64,000 nucleotides of DNA from Megalonaias nervosa (taxonomy: Eukaryota; Mollusca; Bivalvia; Unionida; Unionidae), in assembly GCA_016617855.1 (NCBI GenBank), contig JAECUM010001795.1, forward strand, positions 124,001 through 188,000, read 5' to 3'. A program made the position numbers and the translations under genes. Positions 25,280 through 36,345 of this stretch are shown piece by piece; positions within the stretch are counted from its first letter, which is position 1, and each line of letters begins with the position of its first letter. The notes under the pieces were generated by a model, which saw nothing but the letters and a program-made list of their open reading frames with translations, had not been told where the DNA came from and did not search any database.

Positions 25280-26250
25280 ACTGAAATAGCTACTAAAAGA
25301 ATATGAATATTTATTTCCAGAGATTCCAACACGAACAAAAAAACCATTCCAAGCCACTGCATCCAATCAAAATTAAATTGTTCAAATTTGAACACTGTTC
25401 CTACATGATCGAGACAAGGGCAGCAGACATCTTGAACAAGCAATTTTCCATGGGCGGTCAGTGTTTGTATATATACCTTTCACTCAAATAAACATGTAAT
25501 GGCTTCTCTCTGTTACGTAATCATACTTGCGATGTTAAACTTACAAAATATCCTTTTGAAGTAAATTGCCTCCACCATTTTCGGCCAATATACAATGAAT
25601 GCACCGCTGATACAACGCTACTGGTTAGTTGGCATTAAATACTAAGGGAGGCAACTCATGAAATTCAATAGATGTTGATAGGACAAAGCACTAAAATATC
25701 TGTTCGATCCGCCAAGGTGTAGATAGGGTTAACATGTCGGAACCTTGGCTAGCGAAGATGTAAATTGCCAAATAGGTCACCAAGTTGACCTTTTGAAGGG
25801 ATTCTGACAGATTCCATTTATGGAGAGAATAAAGGAAATTTCAGCATTCTTGACTCCATATGGACTTTACCAACACAAAGCCATGTCGTTTGTGATGAAG
25901 TTCTTTCCAACGCTTGATTAGTATGATAACATACGGTAGAGGAAATTGTGACGCTTATAGCGATGACTTCATCTTCTATAACGACACCTGGAAGGACCCC
26001 ATAGAAACCATCAGAAATTTTTCGAAGCCTCAGCGAAGCAAATCTGACAATTAACTTGAGTAAAAGTGTCTTTTGCCGTGCTTGTTTTACATTTTTTGGA
26101 CATGTTGTGAGCAATGGTCAAATTACACCTATAGAAGTTAAGGTTAAGGCTATTTCTGAGTCCCCTGTGCCCATCAGTAAGAAGCAACCAGTAAGAAGCA
26201 ACTTTTTGCGAATTTTGGGTATGGACAAAACCTGGAGGTTTAATGACAAT
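25280..26250 (+). pseudogene. Reverse transcriptase relic
   Basis: A linker motif EYEYLFPEIPTRTKK (about 25299-25343) opens the region. Then come DLLKG (near 25790), KEISAFLTPYGLYQHKAMS (from 25832), the catalytic YxDD box as YSDD (codons 25956-25967), and finally EANLTINLSKSVFC and FFGHVVSNGQITP (about 26033-26140), the C-terminal end of the RT core. At least four frame changes separate these. The sequence then runs into the LTR without an RNase H domain. Confidence 0.85.
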
Positions 26251-26263
26251 GATATAAACGTAA

Positions 26264-26942
26264 ATATTTTGTATACTTAATTTGTATTGTGTGTTGACCT
26301 TTGTCCGTAACTGAGATTAAATGTTTGGCCTTCCTGACTATTCTCGTGATTTTTTTGGTCACGTTTACAGATATTTAAGTTCAAGGTCTATCCTTGTTTA
26401 GAAACAGAATGTTCTTCTTCAAGCTAACTTTTAACCTACATCCTGGTCATTTTATTGTATCTGAGGTTTCTGTACAAGGTTGAGGTAAATAAAATTATTT
26501 ATTCTTATCTTAAGATCAGCCTTTACACTCATTTTCAGTTGTATTCAGATATAATTTGAGAGGAATCATTTATTTAAATTGTTCATTGGAATTACAAGGT
26601 GCTCATTGCCATTTTGGACAATAACACTTTTTTGGGATTATTGTGAATTAATTCAAAGACATTCTGGATTATATCATTGTGATACATCAAGACTGTTGGT
26701 ACATCAACCTATTCAAGACTACTGGTACATCAGCACGTTCAAGATTGGAATTCATTCGGAATGTTGTTTACTTTTGGACTTGTGGTAGAATATTTAGGAT
26801 TATTTGGAATTTAATTCACAGTAATGCAAGTTCCTCCTAAATGTTCATTTTGCAACTTATGGAAATATATTTGTTGATTTTACTAAACTTCATGGTTTCG
26901 CTTCCCTTCTGCTACTTAGTTTAAGACTATAGAATCGTAACA
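26264..26942 (+). mobile_element. 3' LTR of the plus-strand element
   Basis: It ends 'atcgtaaca' at 26942. It aligns over most of its length with the minus-strand LTR (17688-19316) and with 55853-56470, for example the shared stretches 'gggattattgtgaatt' and 'attcattcggaatg'. The 5' terminus is degraded ('tattttgtatac' in place of 'tgttatgtatg'). Confidence 0.8.
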
Positions 26943-28289
26943 ACAGATACTGTTATTCCACGTACCTCTTTTGACCTTTCTGATCCTAAACAACAAAGAA
27001 GTTATATTTTCAATGGTCAAACACGCAAATCATGAAAGTCAGATTTTTTAAATACTAAAATCCAATCTTACAAAAGAAGATCACAAGAAATAGTCGAATC
27101 AGTCAAGATGGCAAACATCATCAGTGTCGAAATATTGAACAGTATTTTGCATAAAGGAAAGATACCGCTGTAAAACAAGTTAATTAAAAAACCTGTTGTT
27201 AAGGCACACATGTTGCAAGTGCAAAACAACGCAACAAGTGCATATTTATCTTTTGTTCAGTAATTTTTAATTTCTCCTTACTTCGTTTTGTCTTTTTGAA
27301 ACGGTTCCTGAGAGAGATGTTTCTTCGAAAGAACGATGCAATAAAATATAATAAAACTAATACACGATGCTGATAGAGATAATCCAATGTAATCCTAACT
27401 GGAATAACCATCTGATGAGTAATTATCATTCAGTTAATGTTGTGGTCTATTGGTATAAATTTGCTAATTCATAATATCAGTGTTGATGAAAACATCTGAC
27501 AACGATTGTGACATTTATCAGCTTTCTGGTAATGTCTGGCGTTTCACACCAATCCAGATGTCATCTTTAAAAGCGAAAGAAAATCTTAATCTATACTGAC
27601 CTTCAGAAAAATAAACGTTTGTCAGACAAAACAAAATCGTAAGTAAAACCATGTATGTTATATAACATTGGGAACATCGCAAAGACGTCAGATAGTTTGT
27701 CATATCAAACTTTCTCTTTCAGGTAAGCAGCAATATGCTGAAAATGTTAAATACGAGAAACTTTAAGGCCATTACTAACAGCAACTTATATTGAGATCAT
27801 CATGGGAACCACATTATATAAAATATTGTCTTTTACAAATAAGTTACTGATTATAAATAAACCATAAATCCCGAAAGGGCAACTTCTCTTGTGTTAATAA
27901 ATTTCTGCACCCCCAATAATTGAGTACTGCTGTAGACTCCAAACACTGGGCAGCACATGTTGTATATGCATCACATGACCTTTTCATCCAAGGTATATGA
28001 TGTAGAACTAATGTTATTGTCTGGAAACCATTTTTCTGCTTCAGTCAGTGACCTTGACCTTTGACCCCAAGTCGATAAACTTCTTTATTACCAGAACGGG
28101 GTGAAGAACTCGAATTATGGCGCATAAAGAAATTGGTAAAAGACGGACGCACAGAATCACAAGTTAGAACATAATATTCTCTCCCTAGAGGCGGGCATAT
28201 ATCAACTGGCTTTTTTAACTTTAAAAAATTGAATTAAGTCACGACTATATTTATTCGAACTTTACATTTGAAAAGAAGCATGCAAAGAC
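26943..28289. other. Non-coding stretch
   Basis: Intergenic sequence between the LTR element and the 3' end of Gadd45 A. No gene or repeat recognised. Confidence 0.45.
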
Positions 28290-28788
28290 TGTTTCGCTTC
28301 AATAATTTATTGATAACATAAATTCCCGCAGAAATGAACATTTTTCAGGTAACATCTTCGTTCACTGCGATACAATGGTCCGTATGATGTGAAATAGCCC
28401 TATCTCTGATGATGTAAAAATAGCCCTATCCCTGATGATGTGAAAATAGCCCAATCTCTGATGATGTAAAAATAGCCCAATCTCTGATGATGTGAAAATA
28501 AAGCATTTATAGTAGTTAATATTTTCACCTCCCTCAACGATAGCATTCTGTCATCTGCATCAGGACAAATGTATCTTATGTGCATCAGCATGTGACCTGC
28601 ACACGAAGCAGACACCATTTCCTCAACGGATGTTATGCTGATTCTTTTACAGCTTTCCAAACTGCACACAAGCACAGAAGTTGGTGATACCGTTTGACAG
28701 GATGATTTGTCTGCAAGTCGGCGACCTTCGGATAACAGACGACCGACATGTCCTTGAAACTCATTCTCAGGATGTGGCATCTGGAAAA
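28290..28788 (-). other. Probable last exon (3' UTR) of Gadd45 A
   Basis: An acceptor 'tttcag' ends at 28789 and pairs with a donor 'gtaag' just after the coding exon 4 (intron 29325-28789). A minus-strand AATAAA signal lies at 28311-28306, suggesting polyadenylation near 28290. The exon holds a 26-bp minisatellite. It is open for about 130 codons in one frame, but the stop of exon 4 comes first. Confidence 0.5.
28395..28498. repeat. 26-bp minisatellite, four copies
   Basis: Units begin 'tagccc' at 28395, 28421, 28447 and 28473, exactly 26 bp apart, with few substitutions. It lies in the presumed 3' UTR exon of Gadd45 A. Confidence 0.92.
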
Positions 28789-29367
28789 CTGAAATATTGC
28801 ACATACAAACAATTACTATCATAGATCCATACTGCTTAACATATGGCACCAACATAGTTTGGAGGACCACTTACATACACCAATCACTCGTCTAAAACTG
28901 CAACTTTTCTTAAGTCTGTTTTGCATACTAAATTTAATTAAGCAGCCAGAAGTTGTGGGATGTTCAATCGCCCTCATGGCTGTTAAACAGAAGTTTCACT
29001 ACGTTCATCTGTCCAAATTGCAGAGCAAGTTTTTTAACGATGTTAATAAGCGAATAAAACAATCCGTGTTTGGATATACATGTGATCAACGCTTTGTTTT
29101 CTTATGACATTCCATAAACATGCAATTCCTTCAAATTACAATAACCATTTTGCCATTTTATTTGCAGTTTTTGATATTTCTCATCAATTCAAATCAAACG
29201 TTTGTACTAAGTCAGAGGTGAGGGAAATTTTCGACCTAATTATTGTTTTTATCTAGTATGTGATAAAACAGTGTCAATTAAGGACATTCTTAAAATGAAG
29301 GAAAGAAAAGAAATGTTAAACTTACCCTTCGGATCATGGAGATGACTTTTATTAATGATGAGAATGG

Positions 29368-29562
29368 TCAGGTTGGAAGTTCTACGACGTCATGCAGTGT
29401 TTCTCCAGAGACATAAGAAAATCTGGTGATCATATGATCATCGGGGCTCAATTCCTCAAGTGGAAATTTGACGGCAATACAGCTCATATCGCACGTGCGA
29501 TCTACGTCGCCTTTGACATCCCCCGATGTTAGTAGGGTAGCCAATTTCTCTGAGCTATCAAC
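29368..29562 (-). CDS. Gadd45 A coding exon 4
   Basis: 195 nt including the TGA stop (29370-29368), acceptor 'aatttag'. Encodes the C-terminal third (starting VDSSEKLATLL, then MSCIAVKFP where vertebrates have LHCVLVTNP). The exon continues 42 nt past the stop to a donor at 29325. Confidence 0.85.
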   Translation of the reverse strand, partial: VDSSEKLATLLTSGDVKGDVDRTCDMSCIAVKFPLEELSPDDHMITRFSYVSGETLHDVVELPT

Positions 29563-32500
29563 CTAAATTGGAAAAAATCAAATTAGGCTCTTACATAATA
29601 TCCATAAAACACGTTCTAAGGATAAAACATGAATCTGTCCGAAATGCATATCACAAGCACCGAGTATAAGTGTCATAGACTGGAGCAGGTGTAAAAGGCA
29701 AATGTATTACTTTTCTAACTGACAGGTTCGACATATTCAATCCTAGGATTGGCAGGAAAATCACTTCAAATACAAACTTTTGGATTAAAATTCTAGCACA
29801 TAAAACGGACATCAATAATTCCTTGGATAATACACCCAGCGATGAAGAGTTGCACCCGGTGGGAGAAGAGTGTAGCGAGGGGGAAGACATGGATAAAAAT
29901 GCCATATGAGTGACAAAGAATACAAAAGAAAAAGTGTTATCTCAAGTGAAAACAGAGCACTGTTCTTGCTCATAATGAATATGCTCATACTTTATTTTAA
30001 AAAAAAAAATCCATAATGAAATATTTATGCAAAAGCTTTATTTGCCGTTGAAAGTCGCTCCCACAATAAGGGGCGAAATTTTTGTGGTTAAAAAGGATTT
30101 TAATTGTATCGAAATTATTTGAATGGTGAGGCATCAAAAACAGTCACGTAACCCCATAGGTGAAAACAAAATATCCATGTCGGAAAAAGGAATGACTGTA
30201 TGGTAGGTGTGAAACAACATTTCTGCGTACCCTGAAAATGTTGATTCCATTTTCCCAGCAATGCGCCTCAATCAACTTGTGTTGAATGCTAACAGCAACG
30301 TCACTTGACGGCACGTAAGGAAGCACACACACCATGACCTCTTCCGGACAACTGAAAATTGCAGAAGGTATTTATTTAAATTTTCTTTGACATGTGAACA
30401 GTAATGTTCAAATACAAAATGAAAAAGTGCTAATAACTACACGCCTGTTATGCGATAAAAGATATAAGTTGCATATTAATTAAAGAAAACTACACTCAAA
30501 CCTGTCAGACCATTTTGTTAGCATGACTAAGAATTATCTGCTGAAGCTGGAATTAAGATAGATGCAAGGTGTACTTACACTTGTAGGATCTGCGCGCACT
30601 CAAACACCCCCAGTGTGAGTCTATGTTCGGCTACCGCTTGTAAAAGTACTTTCTTCAATGACCGTCCAACATCTACAACGTTCCTGCAAATAAATAAATA
30701 AATAAATAAATAAATAAAGACAGACAGGCAAATTTTCGCCAAAACTGGAACGTGTATTCATAAGGTTTGTATGTATGTCTGTCTGTCTCTTTGATAACGA
30801 TAATAGGCGTCCGACGGATTTTTCCAGGGAGGGGGGCATAATCCATTGGTGGGGAGCCAAAATCAAAGGGATATATAATGTACCCTATCCCCTCCCCCGT
30901 AAATGCCCATGATAAGAACCCAAGTGCATAAAACAGATTTTTGCGTCGCAATAGTAGTAAGGCGCTGCACAACAGATTATGCAGACTATTTCCTCGTATA
31001 AAACTATTTATCATTTTTATTACTTTTTTAATTACAGTGTTGATATTTGAAAGATATCAGACTTAATTGCAGCACAATCTACCCGAAAACAAAATGGTTT
31101 TTAATAACAGAATCGCCATTCCCACCCCTCTTGGCGTGTCATCTAACGCCCATTAATCTCGTCGCCTCTGTGCGCTTACACCACTGATGCTAAATACGCA
31201 ACAAAAATCACAAATATTTAAAGATTAAACTTACCTCGGCATTCTTCCTAAGTATAATCCAATAAAATACAAATTAATAAAATAATTAGTTAAGTAATAC
31301 ACTAATGGTATGGCTTGGTGAGGAGATCTGCAGAGGAATCTGGACAAGTATACAATGTGAGTAATAGCCGAACGTAACTATGATTCATGGTTGAGTCACT
31401 CGACGGTAATTTCCCCTGCTTGTGTATATTAATAGATGACTAACTACCCAGGTGCCTAGTGTGCAATCTATTTCGGCCACTTTCCTGTGTAACTAAAGTA
31501 CAAGCACGTAAGCAAGCACAACATGGATTCTTGCCAGCATAAAGTAGCAATGATCATTGCCAATGAGCGTAATAAAGTTGTGCAACAATACATATAAATA
31601 TATCACGGTCAAAAGTTCTCCACATTGTTCATATATGCCAGTGTAAGTACTTGCTTTCAGTGGTTAATTAGTACCGATACATTTCATCTAAAAATAATTA
31701 CTAGTTTAATCTTGACAGGTAATCTCGACAATGACGATGGAGGGCGCAAAAGGCGTTATCCTCATCCGTCCGTCTGTCCATCTCACCTTGGTTACAGTTT
31801 GCAATTCGGTCACATTGGTGGCTCCAGTGGCGTAGCAACTAACCATGCAACCCCCGCAACAGCGGGGAAAGGGGACCCAAAATTCTCATCAAACAACAGT
31901 TTTATTGGACGAGGGCCCCAAAATTAAATCCTGCGTATTCGGGGGAGGGGGTGTCTTGCTACGCCACTGGGTGTGACATCCGTATTCCATGAACTCGCTT
32001 TTTAAACATTCTTGAAATATATTTTGCTGCATACATTCCACCAATACTTCTAATCATTACTGTACTAGAACATGTGATTAGTCCGAATGAGTTTTATTAG
32101 GATCTCGCACAAAATTTTACACACGTGTATATGTATGATGGTCGACTGACTTTGTCAATTTCAGAAAATTCCTAAGAAGTATTAGATTTAATTTCGCAAA
32201 GGAGGGCACAAAAAAAAACCTAGGGAGACAAAGGAAGATATAATATATATAGAGAAGGAAATAAATTGCACATTCGCAACTTCGAGATTAGTTCTATGAA
32301 TCATCAGTGGAATGAATGTCGATAGTTCCCACTCTGACCACACCGGCTATTTACGAAACAAAGGTCTGACCGAAAAGTTACGAATGAACAAACTATGTTG
32401 TTCATTTGCAACAAAAAAGTCAATACTAGAGTCAATTCAATCACATGAGGGAGCAGCGGTAGCGCAGTGATTAGCGTGCCGGACTCAGGACCGAACGGGT

Positions 32501-35500
32501 ACGGATTCGAATCTCACCATCGGACCAGCCTTAGTCAGCTACCACAGTGTGTCTTTGCGTAAGGCTCTTTACTCCAACTGCCTCGGCACTGAACAAACCA
32601 CGTGTGTTGTTCTTCCGTAAAATACAAAAACCAAACCAATCACAGAAACAGCCAAAGTAGTACAAATAGATTAAGGTTTCTTTATTTGCAAAAAATATTT
32701 CAGGCAAAACAAATTGTATGATTTTTCTGTAACTACAGTGCCGAAATACGTCCAATGCATATTGTAGTCTCGCGGAAATAACCGAGGTAGTTCTAAACGG
32801 GTGATTTGGCTATGTAAAGGAATATAGCACATGGAACATTCTTGAATTAATATTATAATCCAAATAACCTTTCCCTTCGAGTTTATTGGTTTAAAAATAT
32901 CCCAACTGAACTTTGGTCCAGTGGTCTGATATCAATTGATACTGTTATGGATATTCAGGCCTGGTACCGATGTTTCATCCAAACACAGGCGCTGGTTTCC
33001 ATGGTGCGCGGCGAACTGGCGTGCTCACTTGACAGCTATTGTAATGATAGACGACTTGTTTACCTACCTATTGTGTATCTCCCTGTGTTACAATGCGCCA
33101 TATGTAAACACTAATAAGACTCATGATTTTAGACTATTTGCTCCGTTATTGTAAATTGGCAATGATAAACTACTTTTTCAATCTTTCGTTAAGTGCAAAA
33201 AAATAAACAATTACAATCCAAATGCAAGGTGGTATGTTTTCGCACTTCTACCAGTTACGGATAACGTTTCTCTAATGTACCTCATAACCCTGTCAATAAA
33301 TCAAAATCAAAGTTGCATGAACAAAAATGTACATCTGCATATATCATTTAACTTTCAACAAGCATAAGTTTGATGAAGTCAAACAATGTGCAAGGTCGCA
33401 AGTACTTATCAATCAGCATACTTGTAGTGTCACGATCTCGGTACAATGAAGATTCAAAAGCACGTGGTAGGATATTCAAACAAACAGCACGTGTTGTGTA
33501 CAGTCACAACGTGAAAGTGCATATTTCATCTGTATTATCTGGAATACGTAGAACAACTCTGTGAACAGCCACAAAGAATCCGTGCCACCTATTTTTATTT
33601 GAACCAATATCAGATTTCGTTCTTCACTTGCACACGTATGTATGCGTTTGTGTGAGCGTGTGTGGTATCATCGTGCATTTTTCTAATGAAAATAATAATT
33701 GCGTGAATCTATGATTATAAAGAACTTCGTTTTTTAATAGCATGTAATTTTGAAGGTATTGCATTTTTTTTTACCTCTGGTAAACGGCTCTCCTAAGGGT
33801 CTCCACCTGGTAAATGACTCTCCTAAGGGTCTCTCTCTAGTAAATGACTACTCTAAGGGTCTCTCTCTAGTAAATGACTATCCTATGGAAGAAAGTCATG
33901 TTACCAAAACGAATGCCAGCCACCTAGTTAAAAATGCAAGGAGAGATCAGTTTATTTTCACTACATTTATCAGATTACGCAATACATAGAATTATGGATG
34001 AAACTTGTTTGCCTTGTGATTAAAGTTGTGATGATGTTCGCTGCTGAAAGGGTCTTGGGCTTTTTTAAAAAGAGTGCAGTTTCTTTTAAAAAAAGTTTTA
34101 ACCTTGAATTTTAAGGATATACCATTTCTTGTCATTTGTTTTGTGTGCCTTGGGGTGTGTGTGTGTGTTTACATGTTTACCATGCTTCTTTTTTCATGGC
34201 ACATATTTACTTTTGGTTGGAGGGATCTGTCTTTCTTTGGACCTTGGCAAGGTTTTGTCTTAACCATGTTATGTTTGCTCCCTAACTTTGATCAGCACCG
34301 TATAGCCAAGGTTGTGCTACTGTGCCGCGAAACCCCACACGAATACATACATATAACATTTTACATTTTTATTTGTTTTAAATTTGATTTGTGGTCTTGA
34401 ACCAACTCTGGTTTGTAGAAAACTTTATTAAACAACTCTAACTGAGATGATGCGTTTGAAAATGAAATCCAGTGCATTATAAGTTCATAATGCACCAACT
34501 TGACCAAGTCGATGTTGTTTATGTTGGGCACTAACCTGGACACAACCAAAAAGGTCAGCATAGGTTATGTTCCATGTTCCGGAGATAGCTGTATTTTAGT
34601 AAAATGGTTATATGTTTACTTTGTTATCCTATGCAAAAACCAAGTGATTGAACTCGCTATACATTTCATTTTCTCTTTACTTCAACGATGCTTTCTTTAA
34701 CAGTAACAGTCTTCACTTTTCAGCAAATCTCGGTAAAAAGTTAGAGAACAAACTATTAATTATTTTTAAGGGACTACAAAAAGATACAATAACAGCGAAT
34801 TTACTCGAGCCTGCACAATTTTGTGCTAAGTATCGTTGCTCTAGAATTAGCTGCAGACTGATATTTCAACTGTCCATGATGTATCTGTCTCAGGTCTTAG
34901 GAGAGATATCCTCGTGCAAATGGTGGTTGTCGCTTACGAGAAAAGGTAAATACAGCGGAACATATACTGACCGTGCCCTGACCCTTTACTGTGTTTATAC
35001 TGGATGGTAACCGACATATCACTGCAGTATGAACAGATCCTCGATAATCAGATGTTTATGCTGCATAATTTTGGAAAATACTAGTTTACCTTACACATGC
35101 ACGTTATTTACAACAATGAAAAAGACGTTTAAAACAACAAACAACACTGCATGCAACTTTAACCTTACAAAGCCATGACGTATCTATTGTGGAGCTGAAA
35201 AACGAATTGGTGCATTTGACATAATACAATCCACGTTTCAAGTCTTAAAAGAATAAAGTATACAATAAATCTATAGAACTGAAATAGACTACGAGTGCAT
35301 ATATTTGGGAGGGGAGTGGTAGCTGTTGTACTGTATACGGACAAAATAGGGCGTGTTCCAGAAAACTGATAAATAGGACAGAAAACCAAAGTAATGTACA
35401 AAATGCATTTTACATACGTGTCAATAACTCACACTGCCCTGGAGAGCGGACATGGTACTCCACTAAGGGTAAAAGCGTTTTGACTTTTGAAACGGGTGAG

Positions 35501-35656
35501 TGTATCTAATACGTATCTGATGCAACAGGGTGAAAAACATACAATCAAAGCAAATCTAAAGCGAAAAAAAAAACAAAAACATGCATTTGAAGGTTGCAAA
35601 GGAAATACTTACTTGTTTTCTTTTGCCATATTTTCTCCAACTTCAGGAAGCGTCAT
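29368..35656 (-). CDS. Gadd45-family protein A (154 aa, four coding exons)
   Basis: Reconstructed minus-strand gene with coding exons 35656-35613, 30683-30579, 30351-30231 and 29562-29368. All introns are GT-AG and the frame stays open across joins, giving 154 residues against about 160 in vertebrate Gadd45. It opens MTLPEV, like the MTLEE start of vertebrate members; the 44-nt first exon matches my recollection of vertebrate genes. Exon 2 reads LTLGVFECAQIL and exon 3 SIQHKLIEAHCWENGINIF, the family's most conserved block (L7Ae/S12e-like fold). Gadd45 proteins are small stress-induced regulators that in vertebrates bind MEKK4, CDK1, PCNA and p21 and assist DNA demethylation. The acidic loop before the conserved helix is reduced to YVPSSD. 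The first intron (4.9 kb) carries a MITE, a SINE and a minisatellite. The function in this animal is inferred from family membership only. Confidence 0.9.
30231..30351 (-). CDS. Gadd45 A coding exon 3
   Basis: 121 nt, acceptor 'ttttcag', donor 'gtacgc'. Holds the conserved core from CPEEVMVCVLP to ENGINIFR and ends in phase 0, just before the Val of the 'RV' that follows in the family. Confidence 0.92.
30579..30683 (-). CDS. Gadd45 A coding exon 2
   Basis: 105 nt between acceptor 'tttgcag' and donor 'gtaagt'. Encodes the first helix and strand (VGRSLKKVLLQAV, LTLGVFECAQIL). The acceptor tract is built from a (TTTA)n microsatellite. Confidence 0.9.
30686..30719. repeat. (AAAT)n microsatellite at a splice acceptor
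   Basis: About eight AAAT units on plus. On the transcribed strand they form the T-rich tract directly before the acceptor of Gadd45 A exon 2. Confidence 0.93.
31825..31969. mobile_element. hAT-type MITE in Gadd45 A intron 1
   Basis: Terminal inverted repeats CAGTGGCGTAGCAA and TTGCTACGCCACTG match exactly. The 8-bp flanks GGTGGCTC (31817-31824) and GGTGTGAC (31970-31977) match at five positions, a worn target duplication. No coding capacity. The interior 'ttctcatcaaacaa' recurs in the copy at 39.6 kb. Confidence 0.85.
32450..32612 (+). mobile_element. tRNA-derived SINE, family A, in Gadd45 A intron 1
   Basis: A-box in 'ggtagcgcagtgattagcg', B-box 'ggattcgaatctc', body with 'tttgcgtaaggctctttac' and 'cctcggcactgaac'. 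Plus strand, opposite to the gene. Confidence 0.78.
33779..33895. repeat. 30-bp minisatellite, four copies
   Basis: Units start 'taaa' at 33781, 33811, 33841 and 33871, exactly 30 bp apart. The plus-strand frame over it is a by-product and reads a 10-residue repeat. Confidence 0.92.
35613..35656 (-). CDS. Gadd45 A coding exon 1
   Basis: 44 nt, start codon at 35656-35654, donor 'gtaagt' (35612-35607), ending in phase 2. Encodes MTLPEVGENMAKEN plus two bases. The upstream context 'agtgaaaATG' is acceptable for initiation. Confidence 0.88.
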
Positions 35657-35810
35657 TTTCACTTAGAACGATTACAGTGAATAAAGCCTTTGTTCGAAGT
35701 ACGGAGCCACAATCCCCTTCCAGTCCACTGCTAGTCTGCTAAACTAATGTCATGGGATCGTGTTTACGGTACTGCCGTGGGCGGAGCTTATTCAGCGCGC
35801 TATTGGTTCT
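35657..35810 (-). promoter_or_regulatory. Probable proximal promoter of Gadd45 A
   Basis: Upstream of the start codon, on the gene strand, are a CCAAT box ('aaccaatag', about 35800-35808) and a GC box ('ctccgccc', about 35779-35786), with no TATA box. The spacing suits a CCAAT/Sp1-type promoter, and copy B has the same pair. The transcription start itself cannot be seen. Confidence 0.5.
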
Positions 35811-36288
35811 TAGTGTTTGACCTATTTTTGTTTGCTCCTAAATAATACCAGCTCAATAACTATATCCTGGGAACCTTAAAATGTTTCACTGTGCTGTTAA
35901 ACATATATAACTGTTGTGTTCAATGTACTGGATTTTACCATATGATGCATAAAACTGTAACCAGTATTCTCCCGTATTATGCCCTACGGAAATTGAATGA
36001 CGCGAGACCTTTACATCGGCAATTTTCGGATAGAGTACGGTGTGATCTCATTGTAAATGCACGAAGATTTTTGCAGTCCAAGCTATCAGATACAAGCAAT
36101 GGAAAATTTGAACTTCACAGGTTGCAGGAACCTTTCCATGAAATTGCCAGCGGGCCTTGGTTTTAATATGACTTCCAGGTATTTGTTTTCTGAATGGCTG
36201 TGTTAGTTGGTTCCAGGAATTGACGGAAATTAGGCCAAGCTAAGCTGAATTTTGCCCTAATTATAATCATATGTTGTTCAAACAATGC

Positions 36289-36290
<2 letters not shown>
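35811..36290. other. Non-coding stretch
   Basis: A 91-codon plus-strand frame (35891-36166) is present but shows no domain or splice context. Nothing else supported. Confidence 0.4.

Positions 36291-36342
<52 letters not shown>
36291..36342. repeat. (AC)n microsatellite
   Basis: About 26 AC units. Confidence 0.97.

Positions 36343-36345
<3 letters not shown>

Larger units (their letters stand above)
22440..26942 (+). mobile_element. Decayed Ty3/gypsy element, Gmr1-like domain order
   Basis: A plus-strand pol-bearing relic whose domains follow in the order Gag (22.45-23.6), retropepsin (23.7-24.06), integrase (24.35-25.1), reverse transcriptase (25.28-26.25), 3' LTR (26264-26942). Integrase before reverse transcriptase is the copia-like order described for the Gmr1 clade of Ty3/gypsy. 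Many stops and frameshifts show it is dead. RNase H and the 5' LTR are absent. Each domain was recognised from short motifs given in its own entry. Confidence 0.85.

Noticed and set aside
25129..25443. 104-codon minus-strand frame
   Set aside because: It overlaps the plus-strand integrase-to-RT linker of the same dead element; chance antisense frame.
25818..26114. 98-codon minus-strand frame
   Set aside because: It lies antisense to the reverse transcriptase relic, whose motifs on the plus strand are clear.
28859..29107. Plus-strand 82-codon frame
   Set aside because: It lies antisense in the last intron of Gadd45 A, with no domain or splice context.
30621..31014. Minus-strand frames around Gadd45 A exon 2
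   Set aside because: They read through the microsatellite and intron. The splice sites and family similarity define the true exon.
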